DNA of 64,000 nucleotides from Channallabes apus. Its lineage: Eukaryota > Chordata > Actinopteri > Siluriformes > Clariidae. This document shows positions 21,323 through 33,302 of the stretch, piece by piece. The stretch lies in contig CM060114.1 of the NCBI GenBank assembly GCA_030522415.1, positions 22,797,304 through 22,861,303 of the forward strand, written 5' to 3'. Position 1 is the first letter of the stretch. Every line of letters begins with the position of its first letter. The notes below the pieces were generated by a model. That model saw only the letters and a list, made by a program, of their open reading frames with translations. It was not told where the DNA came from and did no database searches. A program made the position numbers and the translations under genes.

Positions 21323-22019
21323 TTACTCTACTAACATATGCAATTCATACAACCAGTTAATAAAAAAATTATGAGCACTTTAGCATTACAGCACTTTTGT
21401 TACAGCTCTCGTATTAAGTAGGCTAAGTAATGTATGCAGTTAATAAAGTCAATAAAGTTTGCTCATCAAACAAAGATAAAAATCGACTAAAGATCCAATA
21501 ACTCTTCGGCCTATTATGATTAAACTTTTATACACAGTTGAAGTTATGCATTTGAGGCCTAAATTGTTTTTGCTGGTGGAGATGCAGATGACGCATGTTG
21601 GAAAAGGCTTTGGGACTGAGATTGAACTCGGTTTGGATATATTACACTTTGTTAAGAAAATAGAAATCAGATGTGGTCAGTTACACAACTTTGGTGTCCT
21701 ACAAATAAAAAAAACTGCTTGTTTTACAGTCATAAATAATACATCTACCGTGTACAGTAATTAACCAAAAAATTATTCTGGTTGAAAAAAAAAAAAGGAT
21801 TGGACGATAGAAACAAATGATTTATTTACTTATTTTTCAGTAATTATATGGAAGTCAAGTTATGAGTCAAATAGACTAACTATTAGGACTCTATAATTTG
21901 ATAGCTTGATAATTAAAGTTAAACTAGGATTTGTGATGAAATTTCTTGTGAATCAACACTTCAGGCATGGTACATGATGAGACATTTAGCTGAAGTAAAA
22001 CATTTGAATTGTGCAAATG
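21323..22019. other. No gene seen
   Basis: AT-rich; an 82-aa ORF at 21516-21764 has no recognisable motif. Confidence 0.35.
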
Positions 22020-22270
22020 TAACCCGGCTGAGAGTTACCGGCACATCCCTCGGACAGTCCTGACCACGATCCACGCCATTTCCCCATGTTTGGGCCATTA
22101 AAGGAGTTCCTGGGAGGCCAGCGTTTCAGACGTGAAGCAGGAAGTCCTGGCATACTGAGAAAACTTTGTACTGTACCTTGATGGTATACAAGTACTAGTG
22201 AAGCCCTGGGATAAGTGCATGAGAGTAGAAGAGGATCATATAGAGACAAAAAGGCAGTTTTTGAACACCC
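22020..22270 (+). pseudogene. mariner transposase relic, C-terminal end
   Basis: The plus strand reads ELPAHPSDSPD...FPMFGPLKEFLGGQRF from about 22031, the block around the third catalytic Asp and the conserved FGPLKE/LGG of mariner (DD34D) transposases. After a frame change, KPWDKCMRVEEDHIE near 22200 matches the usual C-terminus. The N-terminal two thirds are missing. Confidence 0.75.
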
Positions 22271-22343
22271 CTTGTAAATATAATACTTTTAACTTTCCAC
22301 CACTGTAACAAAAAACAAAACAAAAACTTGTCCATTCATTCCA

Positions 22344-22412
22344 CACGCGCGCACGCACACACACACACACACACGCACACACACACACACACGCACACAC
22401 ACACACACACAC
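22344..22412. repeat. Compound (CA)n/(CG) microsatellite
   Basis: CA run with CG interruptions. Confidence 0.9.
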
Positions 22413-22805
22413 TTAACGCTTTTACTGTTTCCACTCCACAGGTCTGGAAGTGTGTTCACATCTTTATAAAACATATGAGCTGTGTCAGTACGGATTAACG
22501 TGTATTACTGTAACCAAGTGTTACATCACGCCACATGTCTGTGTGTGCTGCGAGTGAGAATGAGAAACATTAGTTCACTTGGCATTGATTTTGAGGGGAT
22601 TTTGGAGGTCGGGTGCTGCTTGGTCTCTACTGTGCAAAGGCATGTAGGGCAGTAGAGCATGCCAAAGTATGACAGCACAGGGGGGATGAGTCAGTCGGGC
22701 AGAACCAAAACGGCAAGAAAGAGACACACAGCGCTCTCAAGAGGGCAGGTCAAACACTGCGGTTGGCACTTAAAAAAATGTTTTGTATAGTTTAAAAAGG
22801 ATTGC

Positions 22806-22826
22806 GTGTGTGTGTGTGTGTGTGGA
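22806..22826. repeat. Short (GT)n run
   Basis: About ten GT units. Confidence 0.85.
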
Positions 22827-23017
22827 TAGTGTAGGATGTGCAAGCAATGGAATGCTAGATCCAAGTCATGTGACATCATACTGCACAGGCACACCACACA
22901 TACAGACAAGAGGCTCCTTTCAAACTCTCACATGTCACCATCAAAAGTGCCCATTGTGCATAAATATGCCTGCGACAGCACACACTGTGAGAATACACAC
23001 CCTGGGGTCAGTAGAAT

Positions 23018-23018
<1 letters not shown>

Positions 23019-23060
<42 letters not shown>
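23019..23060. repeat. (CA)n microsatellite
   Basis: About twenty CA units. Confidence 0.9.
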
Positions 23061-23061
<1 letters not shown>

Positions 23062-23147
23062 AAAAGTGATGAAGTGTATTCTTTCATCTCTGCCTTCTTT
23101 CTAAAGTATCTAAATGCGTGTAATTGATAGATGTTGCATACAGTAGG

Positions 23148-23151
<4 letters not shown>

Positions 23152-23182
<31 letters not shown>

Positions 23183-23193
23183 TGAGTGTGTGT
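23152..23193. repeat. (GT)n microsatellite
   Basis: GT run with GAGT variants, opposite in orientation to the CA run about 100 bp to its left. Confidence 0.9.
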
Positions 23194-23538
23194 TTGTAGG
23201 GCCCTTTATTTCCCGTGAGCTCCCTTTGTTTCCCGCCAGCAGTCATGAATTTAATATATGCCTGAAGTCAGCAACAACCAAATGGAGAAACAGGGACGAT
23301 AGAAAAATAAGAGATAAAAGGGAGAGAGATGGATAGATGGAAAGAACAAAGGACAAGATTTTATCAGCAAGGGAGATGGAAGAACCATGAATGACAAAGA
23401 AAGAATACATTTATAGAGACACACAAGGAAAGAGAAATGCGAAGAATGCTGAATCTTTACAACCCTCATAATCACATCGGAAGCAATGTGATTTTTTTTA
23501 AAGTAGATTACGTGTTAGATTATGTGATATATGCCCTT

Positions 23539-24000
23539 GCCACTTTATTAGAAACACCTGAATATTTATGCAATTATTTAATCAGTCACACATGTAGCAA
23601 CAGCGTAGTGTATAAAATCATACATACAGTAGGTCACGAGTTTCAGTGAACGTTCACATCAAATATCCTAATGGGGAAATGTGATCACTGTTTAGGGAAA
23701 AGTTGAGCCCAGATATGCTGGTATGAGCATTTCAGAAACTGCTGATATTTCATTTTTCACACCCATCAGTCTTTACAGTTTACACAGAACAACATCCATT
23801 TTTCTCTAGCTATAAACATGTTACCGAATAGAGAGGTCAAACAACAATGGCTAGACTGGTTCAATTTGATAAGAGAGCTTCGGTAGCCCCAATAACAGCT
23901 CTGTACAACTGCGGTGAACAGAAAAAGCATCTCAGAATACACAAAACATCAAACCTTGGATTATGCATATTGTGTTTCTCTTGTGACAGAGAAGAACTGG
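23539..24000 (+). pseudogene. Tc1-like transposon relic, 5' half
   Basis: It opens with TGCCACTTTATTAGAAACACC, a typical terminal sequence of a widespread fish Tc1-like family. Further on, AACAGCTCTGTACAACTGCGG and GAACAGAAAAAGCATCTCAG match that family's helix-turn-helix region (ITALYNCGEQKKHL-like when translated with shifts). Frames are broken and the catalytic domain is not present. The identity rests on recall of the family text, so the class is surer than the exact name. Confidence 0.65.
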
Positions 24001-24332
24001 AACCCAAGGCTACAGTGGAGACATGAAGACTGAAACTAAATGAAATGATCAGGAACTGCCCTGGCTCACTATCTACATGATATTTGGTGTTACAGCGCTG
24101 CCAAATGATTGGAAATTTTCTGTGGAAAATTGCATGAATGTGGATGTGTACAAGTGTTCTGAATAAACCGTACATTTATTATAACGTGAAATTAGTCATG
24201 AAGATTTTCACGTCATGTATTATGTTGTACTGATATGATTAAAGATTTAAATTACATACAATATTTTTACACATATGTGTTTAAATTTTTTCGTAGTGCT
24301 CATAGCAGGTCTGCTAAAACATGTTAGAACGA

Positions 24333-24377
24333 ACACACACACACAAACACGCGCACACACACACACACACACAAACA

Positions 24378-24440
<63 letters not shown>
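24333..24440. repeat. (CA)n microsatellite with AAAC/CGCG interruptions
   Basis: About 108 bp. Confidence 0.95.
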
Positions 24441-24441
<1 letters not shown>

Positions 24442-24557
24442 ATTTTAACAGTACCTCGTTATCTTGACATTCATTTCAGGAGCTGTTTTTCCTTACTGGA
24501 ATTCAGCAGCCTGTAAGAAGCTGGGTATTCTTGCAGTATATTCCCTAAGCATGCTTG

Positions 24558-24559
<2 letters not shown>

Positions 24560-24624
<65 letters not shown>
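24560..24624. repeat. (CA)n microsatellite
   Basis: About 64 bp, pure. Confidence 0.95.
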
Positions 24625-24625
<1 letters not shown>

Positions 24626-24829
24626 GTCTACACTTGATGTCAGCTGTTTTCTGTTCAGATTTCGACAACCCTGGAAACAGTACAGTGAGGGTTGCATTGG
24701 AAAAGCACCAAATGCAAGTAAACAAGCTGTGACCACATACACACAGATACGCATACAAGTCACACATGCCAATCACTCTTCTACAAGCACCGCCACATTT
24801 CGCCTCATATATGCAATAGTGCTGTAATC

Positions 24830-24895
<66 letters not shown>
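24830..24895. repeat. (CA)n microsatellite
   Basis: About 65 bp, pure. Confidence 0.95.
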
Positions 24896-24897
<2 letters not shown>

Positions 24898-25029
24898 TAA
24901 ACAGGGATTACTAATCAAAGCTGCTGAATCCTGCCTGAACATAATTAACATTTGCACAATGTCCACAACAAGCAATATAGCACCTGTGTCTCCAAAATCA
25001 CTGTTCTCATTCTCCTGGTTTGTTTTTGG

Positions 25030-25030
<1 letters not shown>

Positions 25031-25120
<90 letters not shown>

Positions 25121-25129
25121 ACACACACA

Positions 25130-25167
<38 letters not shown>
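25031..25167. repeat. (CA)n microsatellite, the longest in the window
   Basis: About 136 bp with two GACA interruptions. Confidence 0.95.
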
Positions 25168-25169
<2 letters not shown>

Positions 25170-25769
25170 ATCTGATATGCCGTAAACTTACATTTATACA
25201 CTACGAATGAACACACCACAAATATTTATTTTTTTCTTCCTTTCTTTCTTTTTTTTGTTTCTTTCACATTATTAAACATAATAATATAATCCTTTACCCA
25301 AAAGGAAAAAAAATGCAAAAAGATAAGAAAAGCTTTGTATTTCAATACTATTTAAAGGATCTTCATATTTACTTGTGTACTTTATGACTATAGAGGTGCA
25401 TACAGTATATGAAAATGTCAGCCTTTAAGAAACTTATTCCTTGGCCTCCCACCACCTCAAACAACTCAAACCGCTCTTCAACACATTATATAGATGCATG
25501 AAAATGCTGTTTCATGGTGTATGCTTGTGTGGGCAGACGTGAGTGTAAACGAGTGAAATGGCTGAGCGTCAATATTTTCACATTTTACATTTCATGTAAT
25601 TAAAGAAGTACAAAAACAATGTTTTTTCTCAATAGAACAAATAGTAATTTAAGTCATTCAATAATCAGCAAATTCCTTCAGTGTCAAATATCTGCGAGTT
25701 GCAAAGCTTTAACATTAACAATTTATTTCCTGACCGATTATGTACACTACTGGGTAATGTGGTTGAGAA
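25168..25769. other. No gene seen
   Basis: AT-rich; a T/C-rich run near 25230-25265. Confidence 0.35.
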
Positions 25770-25970
25770 TTTCCTTATTGGCAGGATGGCATAGTACGAT
25801 TCCTGCCTCGGGTCTGTATATGTGGAGTTCGCACGTTCTCCCCCGAGCTTGGTGGGTTTCATCCAGGTGCTCCGGTTTCCTCCCACAGTACAAAAAGATA
25901 CAGATTAGGCTAAGTGGAATTCCCAAGTTTCGTTCATGCATGTGTGCCCTGTGTTGGATTGGCACCCTTA
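25770..25970 (+). mobile_element. V-SINE-like element, decayed
   Basis: It carries the conserved TGTGGAGTTCGCACGTTCTC, TTGGTGGGTTTCATCCAGG and TCCGGTTTCCTCCCACAG blocks of the same SINE family, but the tRNA-like head is broken and the tail is lost after TTGGATTGGCACCC. Confidence 0.8.
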
Positions 25971-26224
25971 TTAGAACGTGACACAGATGTGGCTTTTTAT
26001 AGGCCGTTTCCAACATTCTTATGATCTCTGTCTTTGTTAAAAAGCAGTGATTTCCTTAGTTTGCGTGTGCGAGTGTCATTAGAGGTGCTCCTTGTTGAAA
26101 TGTCCTGTAACAGCAGTGTTTCCGCTTGTGTTTGTGTGCGCAGGGACATGTGTATGTGTCTGAAATTTGTTCTATACAGTAGCCCCCTCCATCCTCCTCT
26201 TGTCGTACTTTAGCTTGACACAAT

Positions 26225-26228
<4 letters not shown>

Positions 26229-26310
<82 letters not shown>
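26229..26310. repeat. (CA)n microsatellite
   Basis: About 80 bp, pure. Confidence 0.95.
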
Positions 26311-26312
<2 letters not shown>

Positions 26313-26763
26313 CGGAAACACTGCACTGCCAGTATTCTTTTAATAGGTAAGGTCCATGTTAGTTTGTTTTATTTTGACTTTATATTTTGTATTAATTATT
26401 TTTATAAAGTGCAATTTTATCACCTTTTTTTGTGTGCAGGTATTCAAATAACTTGTCTTATTTTAAATATCCCATTTATAACAATTCTTTTACAAAAACT
26501 GTTTCTAGCATATTTTCTTACAACCGTTGGTATTGTAATATACTGGTTTAAAAATAAACAGTTTTGAGTTTAGCTCATAAAAACTCAAGCCACCTCATTG
26601 AGTCCTATTAAGTACTGTGCTAAAAGCAATATTCTGAGCTGTTGCGTTAACGAAATCTAAATGAGGTGTTATTTGTTCATGTTTTGGTTTAAGCTGCTTA
26701 TTTTGGCTTTCAGCAAGTAGTTTTCACAAGGAAAAAGAGACCTGTCACCTTGATTTTCTGTAA

Positions 26764-26808
26764 AACAACAACAACAACAACAATAATAATAATAATAATA
26801 ATAATGAA
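26764..26808. repeat. (CAA)n/(TAA)n microsatellite
   Basis: CAA units pass into TAA units. Confidence 0.85.
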
Positions 26809-26819
26809 TTAAACAACAT

Positions 26820-26945
26820 TGTGGATTGGCACCCTGTCCAGGGTGTACCCCGCCTAGTGCCCGAAGTCTCCTGGGATAGGCTCCAGGATAGGCGACCCTG
26901 AACACAGGATTAAGCGGTATAGAAAATGAATGAATGAATGAATAA
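26820..26945 (+). mobile_element. V-SINE-like element, 3' end only
   Basis: GTGGATTGGCACCCTGTCC through TAAGCGGTATAGAAAATG and three GAATGAAT units is the LINE-type (L2-like) tail of the family. Confidence 0.85.
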
Positions 26946-26997
26946 ACAACATTGTGACATCCAGGATTGATTGTGTGATGGGATGTTGTGCTGGGCT

Positions 26998-28870
26998 GCA
27001 CCCTAAAAAATGCTAGGTTGTTTTTTCTACCCAAACGCTGGGTTGCCGCTGTTGGGTCATTTTTCTGGGTTATTTACAGAGAGTTGGGTAGTTTTTGTGT
27101 AACCCAGCTGCTGGGCTGAAGTTTGCTCGGCCCCTCCCCCAAAGTTCACCGGTGGATTCAGCGGCTGTGACTCAGCTTCGTGTCTCTTGAGCTCTCACAC
27201 CGCTGATGACGGTTCATCCTCCTCGGACATTTAAGGGGAAATGGCGTTAAATACAAGGTCTGTATACACATGTTCACTCACCTAATTCACATATGACTGA
27301 AAAATTATTACTATATGTAACATTTATTGCTGTTACCGTGTTAAGGTTACACACAAACTTTCCAGCTGGTCTGAGGTACTGGATGATAATTTAGCTGAGA
27401 ATAGCTGCTAGCCACCCCACCTGTGTATGAAAGAAACGGCTAAGATGTCTGAGCTTTTTAGCTTTCTCTGTAGAATGTTTGCAGGGTTACGAAGATGGTG
27501 AAGTGATGAATGAACGCTAAACTGTTAACTGTATTGCTAGCATGACGCAGCCATTTAGTTAGTTTGCTAGCATTAGCAACCACTTTAGAACTTTATTAAT
27601 CTCACTGCTTGAGACAATAAAATGCTGTGGTGTTACAAACCACTGACCCTCTCACAAATATACAGACCTGCTAACCCTCCCGTTTTTCACTAGCTAGTAA
27701 TTTACTCTGCGGTCAAATTTCTCCTGCGTTTCTCCCGAGTTATAACAATATTTTACACCTTTCCCCCTTTGGCAAGTATGCAAATGTATCACCAGTAATA
27801 GCATGTAAGCTAACCAGGTAGCTCTCTTTAACCAAAGTTAAATTAACTATCAGTCAGCATGCCAACTACAGGAAAAAGTACCACAGCGGTACAGATAACT
27901 ACTAGATGAAGTATTAATATTTTGGTGATTGTAATGTACCAGTATGACACCAGCTATGACATTTTTTCGGTAATTAGCTTAAAATCAATGCAGACTACAA
28001 TATCAACTAGTCTGACATAAAGAGCTGTATCCTAAAAGCCATGCTTATTCTGCAGTTTTATTTTTGTTATTTTCATGTTTTTGTTTTAGGTTACCTATAC
28101 CCTATCTTAATGGGCAGCTTTGTAATTTTTTTGTATCAATCCTATTTCACACGAACTTGATAGTCTTATTCAGTTTAATCTTTGCTATTCAACAAAATTT
28201 TAACTTTTTCATTTCTTTCTTTCTAAGGTTGGCACCAACATGGTGGAATACCTCCAGCAGGCTGAAGTGTCAAGGCCGTACCCCTACATCCTGACGTTGG
28301 GAGATAATGACCAGCACTGCTCTCAGTAATGTTGTAATGTTGCTATGAAATAGCGAGGCCTACCTGAAAAGTCATAGACAGTGTTTGTATGTTAAAATGA
28401 GACCAGGGCTGGATAGTTTTGTTCTGCAGAAAAGATATCTTAAGTCACAGAGAGATTTGTGCAATTACTCCATTCTGCCCTTATCAGTAATAGTATAGTA
28501 ATGATGTCACTGTTGATTATCTGTTCTTGTGCTTTTGAAAAATAAATGTTTTTTCTAAGAACATTTAATAGGATGTTGTTTATTGCATATATGTATGTTT
28601 TTTTGTAATAGACCAGTATATCAAAGTAATTTAACTGTTTAATAGACATGGGTGTTTTTTTTTTTTACAGATTCACTGTAAAACATGAAAATAATAATAA
28701 CTTAACCCAATTCTACCTCACAAATAGACCAATTTATGTGGTGGAATTAACCCAGCATTATAGTTAAGTATGACCTAGCACTTGGATTGAATATTTAACC
28801 CATCTTGTTGGGTTAAACAAATAACCCATCTTGCTGGGTTACATTAACCCAGCATTTAGTTGGTGTATTT
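26998..28870. mobile_element. DNA transposon-like element with CTGGGTT subterminal repeats
   Basis: The ends are imperfect inverse copies: CACCCTAAAAAATGCTAGGTT on the left, and on the right the inverse of AACCCAGCATTTAGTTGGTG. Within about 120 bp of each end stand many CTGGGTT/AACCCA motifs, as expected for transposase-binding subterminal repeats. The 1.9 kb interior has no transposase. It contains a CpG-richer block (27130-27245), an ATG followed by a splice-donor-like AAG/GTCTGT at 27241-27262, and an acceptor-like pyrimidine tract before exon-like text at about 28228. Superfamily not assigned. Confidence 0.6.
28228..28329 (+). other. Exon-like segment inside the DNA transposon
   Basis: After a pyrimidine-rich TTTCTTTCTTTCTAAG acceptor-like tract, one frame reads VGTNMVEYLQQAEVSRPYPY and continues ILTLGDNDQHCSQ to a TAA. 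It looks like the last coding exon of a gene, or of a lost transposon gene. The shorter ATG exon at 27241 would join it in a different frame. I do not recognise the protein with certainty. Confidence 0.35.
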
Positions 28871-28894
28871 TTACTTCTCCTTTACGCCTTCGGC

Positions 28895-28975
28895 TGCGAG
28901 ATGTTAGAACATCACCTGGTGATCGAACCAGCGATCTCTGAATGATGTGGCAAGCGTTTTACCAATCCCACAACT
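28895..28975 (-). mobile_element. Possible tRNA-related SINE head
   Basis: On the minus strand CAGAGATCGCTGGTTCGATCACC contains a B-box-like GGTTCGATCAC. No cloverleaf or tail was seen. Confidence 0.3.
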
Positions 28976-29172
28976 TTAAGGCATCCTCAAACTATCCCTG
29001 ATATCCAAAGCTCTATTACCTACATTTCCTCTGATATAAGTACAGTAAAAGGAGTTTAATTGCCTTTGCTGATAATGTAAGTTCTATGTGCCTGTGAGAT
29101 TCACATGTACTGTATGGAGGAAGGACGGAGATTATTAAGATAGATTAATCAGGCCATACAATACCTCCTCAA

Positions 29173-29174
<2 letters not shown>

Positions 29175-29240
<66 letters not shown>
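29175..29240. repeat. (CA)n microsatellite
   Basis: About 65 bp, pure. Confidence 0.95.
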
Positions 29241-29242
<2 letters not shown>

Positions 29243-30730
29243 CTCTTATCTTTATACAGTCTCATATCTTATATCCGTATAGGTTAGAAATGACAGTAGT
29301 TTTCAACAATCTAGTTATTGATTTGAACTCATGCATGAGTTCATTCAAGAGCTTAACCTTAAAGATTGAGATTAACTCACTTCATATTCTATCCGGATTT
29401 ATTTTTATATCAAATAGTGTAATAGGAATAATATATTGCAAAGTATTACTGATATAGTATTGATATTATTCCTAATCTACCACCTGTTTTTCTCCTGAAC
29501 GGTTTTAAAGGATTCTTTTCTAGTGATTTCTCTCTTGACCTCGAACTGAATATGGTTAGCACCACTTCAGAGATGCTAAAACCACGTGTTTCTTTCTTTC
29601 TTTTTTTTTTTTTTTTTTACTTTTGGTGATTTTTAAATTGTGTCATTGTTTTATGCCATTCTCTTCATGCTGGTACTGAAATTCCCACAAGTGTACTTAA
29701 TCCTACCTAAATATGCACTGGTTTGTCCCTAGTCCATGAGAACATAGTGGTACAGAGCACTTACTTTTTAGTTTTATTATTTTTATTAAATCTGAGTCTG
29801 AAGAAAATGTGTTTTTAGCATATATTTTGTTAACGCCTTACATTATGATCAACAATACATAAAAAATATTTGCAGCATACATATTTACATACACTCTGCT
29901 GAAACACACAACATCTATTCTACACAACTTAACTCATCTATTCAGAAATGCTTTTAATACTAATAGCTACAGTAGAGTGTTTCCTGATTGCACTGTAAGC
30001 AACTTTTTAATGAACATTAAGTTTTATTTTAAGGGTTAACTAAGATCCTGCTTTATTTGTTTAGTAAAGCCCATATTAGACAGATGTACTATAAATGGCT
30101 TATTCACTATAAAGTAGATTTTATGCATAAATACTTGTATCAGTAAATAACTGTTATGTAAAAATGACTAATGCAGTTAATGCGTTACTAATTCTGATAA
30201 TGTGCAACAAATATATTGTTATATAAATGGCAATAAAAATGTTATGACCTTGTTATTTAATTTATAAATAAATGTAATTTATTTAATAAATACAATTGAT
30301 TAGTGTATAATATAACTGAATATAGTTTAACAACATATTGCAGTTTCTACATAGCATCAAGTGATCTATTATTAGTTCCTTTCAAAGGGCTAACAAAAGT
30401 TGAGTAAGTCACTAATTCAACAGAATGTGTTCCATATTTTTTTATTAATATTGATTATTCGGGAAAAAGCACCATCTTCTAGTTTTGTGCACATACTACT
30501 TCAAAATAAATATACCTTTCACTAAACATCTAACAAAATCTCTGCTTTCTGAGCACTACAAAACAAATGTTGCTTTTATCTTATATTATTTTATCTTATC
30601 TTATTGTATCTTATCTTCTCTTATCTTAGATAGGAAAAAATGGAGGAAAATTTTCATTAAAGAGAAAAGAGAAGCTCATGTTGATTATAGGAAAAATAAA
30701 ATAAATGTAAATATATATATACTTTTTTAT
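29241..30730. other. AT-rich stretch, no gene seen
   Basis: Includes a T18 run near 29605 and TTATC-rich text near 30580-30630; ORFs are short and without motifs. Confidence 0.4.
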
Positions 30731-30949
30731 TGTTAGGCAAAATCCATTGGCATGAGGGAGGTTTATTGCTGAACGGGAAGAATTTCTCACGGAAAATGCA
30801 CACAATCACTCCCGCAGTACCACTAACCCTAAGCCTGCACTGGCTTTGTACATCACACACTGAACCTCCCTGTTCTCCCGGAAGTTAAATACTCATACAT
30901 ACATACACACACAAATTTCACTCATGCTCAGGACAGACAGTTAGTGTAA

Positions 30950-31736
30950 TTAATGGCTGTTAGAACATTTGTGATTCAGAATGATCTTTCTTCTTGGTAG
31001 CTCCCACTGCTGGAGGAGGTGTTTCAGGGTCAAAATAAAGCCATAATTTCGTGGCAATTGATGTGCCACGGGAGAAGATGGCCTCTCCAGCTCCCTTGGG
31101 CATGAGATGAGGCGACGTAGCTGGGACATGTGGAATGTGGGATTTATTCGTCGCATCGTAGAGGGAAGCAAAAGTTTGACCGCACAGGGATTGACAATCT
31201 TGGTTATGGTGAAAGGGCCGATGTAACGGGGTGAGAGTTTGCGGGACAGGGTCTTAAGAGGGAGGTCTCTGGTGGAGAGCATGACTCTCTGCCCTATCCT
31301 GTACTTGGGGGCCTGAGAGCGTCTGCGGTCTGCTTGCTCCTTGTAAGTTCTGCCTTGTCGTAGCAGCGTCCTTCTGGCCTGAGTCCAGGTCCTCCTGCAG
31401 CGGCGAATGAAGGCTTGGGCAGAGGGGACGCTGACCTCCTCTTCCTGAGAGGGGAATAAGGGTGGTTGGTAACCCAGGCAGCACTGGAAGGGGGACAGCC
31501 CAGTAGACGAAGAGACTAGAGAGTTGTGGGCGTATTCGACCCAGGGCAGGAATCTGCTCCACGAGGTGACATCCTGGTAGGTCATGCATCTCAGGGCGAC
31601 CTCGAGAGCCTGGTTCTTCCTCTCCGTCTGCCCATTGGATTGAGGGTGGAAACCTGATGACAGGCTTGCTTGACACTAGTCTCGATATCGAGCTCGGCCA
31701 CGGCGAGCAGGCAGGGGGGTGGCAGAATTGTCTCAC
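30950..31736 (-). pseudogene. Integrase fragment of the decayed gypsy element
   Basis: The 211-aa frame from 31585 reads WVEYAHNSLVSSSTGLSPFQ, then the YRIGQRVMLSTRDLPL and KLSPRYIGPFTITK modules and a HMSQLRR motif. The zinc-binding domain and first catalytic acids are gone. Upstream, [13 protein letters not shown] text is found in shifted frames. The chromodomain is not recognisable. Confidence 0.88.
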
Positions 31737-31739
31737 ATG

Positions 31740-31915
31740 GGGCAGGGTCTTGGGTGGTCGTAAATAGTCTAGAGAGAGCGTCCGGCTTGGTGTTCTTAGA
31801 CCCTGGTCGGTAGGAGAGGGTGAAGTTGAACCTCGCGAAGAACAGGGACCACCGGGCCTGACGAGAATTGAGCCTCTTGGCGCTTCGTAGGTACTCGAGG
31901 TTCTTGTGATCTGTT
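31740..31915 (-). pseudogene. RNase H C-terminal fragment of the decayed gypsy element
   Basis: On the minus strand [20 protein letters not shown], then [19 protein letters not shown], is the end of a Ty3/gypsy RNase H. It is cut off on its 5' side and joined to integrase by a deletion near 31740. Confidence 0.85.
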
Positions 31916-32218
31916 TTGGTAATGTCAGTCCAGTAACTATACTATGTAAAGTAATTATAATATGAATTAATTAAGGGCAGGACCTAACCTAATGTTAATA
32001 ATTTACACCATGATAACATTAGTATTCATGTTTTTTATATATATTTTTAAATGTTCAAATGAACGTTTCAGAGTATATAATTTGTCGTGTCATCTGTGAT
32101 TGAGACCCATGAGTTAAATTGAAATAATGTTTTTAGGTAGTAAGCCAGGTTTTAGTAACCTTGGACAAATCACCATGTAAGCCCTCTCTTGCACACGCGC
32201 TCTCACGCTATCTCTCGC

Positions 32219-32219
32219 A

Positions 32220-32291
<72 letters not shown>
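32219..32291. repeat. (CA)n microsatellite in duplicated unit 1
   Basis: About 72 bp, pure. Confidence 0.95.
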
Positions 32292-32293
<2 letters not shown>

Positions 32294-32707
32294 TAACACA
32301 TGAAATCGCGTAAAACCAAATGAAACTAGGGTAAAATATATGAGCAGTAAAAATACAGTAGTATCCTGTAGGTGATTCCTGTCCTGTGATAACAGGCACT
32401 AACACTCTAGAACTGTTTAGTTCTGTTAGTTTTGTTTTCAAGTGTGAATGTTTATGAGGATTAAATCTGTCTCTGCTGCTGCATCTATTCACCGTTGTGA
32501 TAAGTGATTTATGCCCCATCAGATCTTTGATGTGGGACATTATGCTGGTTAAATGACTAAAGAAATACTGATCCGTATGGACAGATATTTGTTCCAGATA
32601 TTATGCGCCATTAATCAATTTGTTATGCCAATTTGACTATCAGCGAAAACATAAAAAATATAACGAAAACAAACCCAAGCAGAAGTTAAATTTTAAGCTT
32701 TACTTTC
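32219..32707. repeat. Local direct duplication, unit 1
   Basis: From the CA array through AACGAAAACAAACCCAAGCA to AGCTTTACTTT, this matches 32870-33302 along its length with many small differences. Shared blocks include CATCAGATCTTT, TTAAATGACTAAAGAAATAC and GGCAGATATTTGTTCCAG-type text. Confidence 0.8.
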
Positions 32708-32845
32708 AAATTCAAATTTTATTTGTCACATACACGATATGCAGTAAAATACTTTGGGTGCTTTAGGTGAGGCTCGAACTCGGCATTGCTTCACCTGGAC
32801 CGCTTTATAAGTATTGCGCCACGGGAGCCACAGCGAAGTTGCTCT
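32708..32845 (-). mobile_element. tRNA-derived SINE (AATAAAATTTGAATTTG-tail family)
   Basis: On the minus strand the head has an A-box-like GTGGCGCAATA and B box GAGTTCGAGCC. The tail reads ACTGCATATCGTGTATGTGA then AATAAAATTTGAATTTG. It sits between the two duplicated units. Confidence 0.65.
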
Positions 32846-32868
32846 TGTCAGAGTATCCTCTCTCTCGT

Positions 32869-32869
<1 letters not shown>

Positions 32870-32921
<52 letters not shown>

Positions 32922-33302
32922 TGAAATTGCGTAAAACCAAACGAAATATAAGCAGTAAAAAATCTGTAAAAATACATTAGTATAACAGGCGCTAACCCTC
33001 TGGAACTTTTTTACTATCGTTTCCAAGTGTTTATGGGGATTTAATGTGTCTCTGCTGCCGCATCCATTCACAGTTGTGATAAGTGATTAATACCCCATCA
33101 GATCTTTTGACGGGGGAGCATTATGCATGATTAAATGACTAAAGAAATACTGATCTATATGGGCAGATATTTGTTCCAGGTTGCATGCACCATTAATTGC
33201 CTTTCTTATGCCACTTGTTGACTATCAGTGAAAAAAAAAACACCATCAAAAATATAACGAAAACAAACCCAAGCAGACGTTACATTTTGAGCTTTACTTT
33301 GC
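32870..33302. repeat. Local direct duplication, unit 2
   Basis: Second copy of 32219-32707, starting with its own CA array (32870-32917). Confidence 0.8.

Larger units (their letters stand above)
30731..31920 (-). mobile_element. Decayed Ty3/gypsy element (relative of the one at the window start)
   Basis: Minus-strand order: end of RNase H, a jump into integrase, integrase C-terminal module, then a probable LTR end. The left 200 bp (about 30935-30731, starting near TGTCCTGAGC and ending GCCTAACA) contains a TATTTAAC promoter-like site and AATAAACC, fitting a 3' LTR. The right side breaks off at about 31920 inside RNase H. No 5' LTR seen. Confidence 0.8.

Noticed and set aside
20607..21374. 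Protein-coding gene from overlapping 100-145 aa ORFs
   Set aside because: They fall in several frames inside a solo LTR with a perfect target duplication and have no domain.
24952..25210. Open frames of poly-His/Thr or poly-Cys/Val across CA arrays, here and at 15029-15377, 17000-17509, 22941-23246, 24247-24772 and 32114-32540
   Set aside because: They are the trivial products of reading a CA/GT repeat in any frame and have no other domain.
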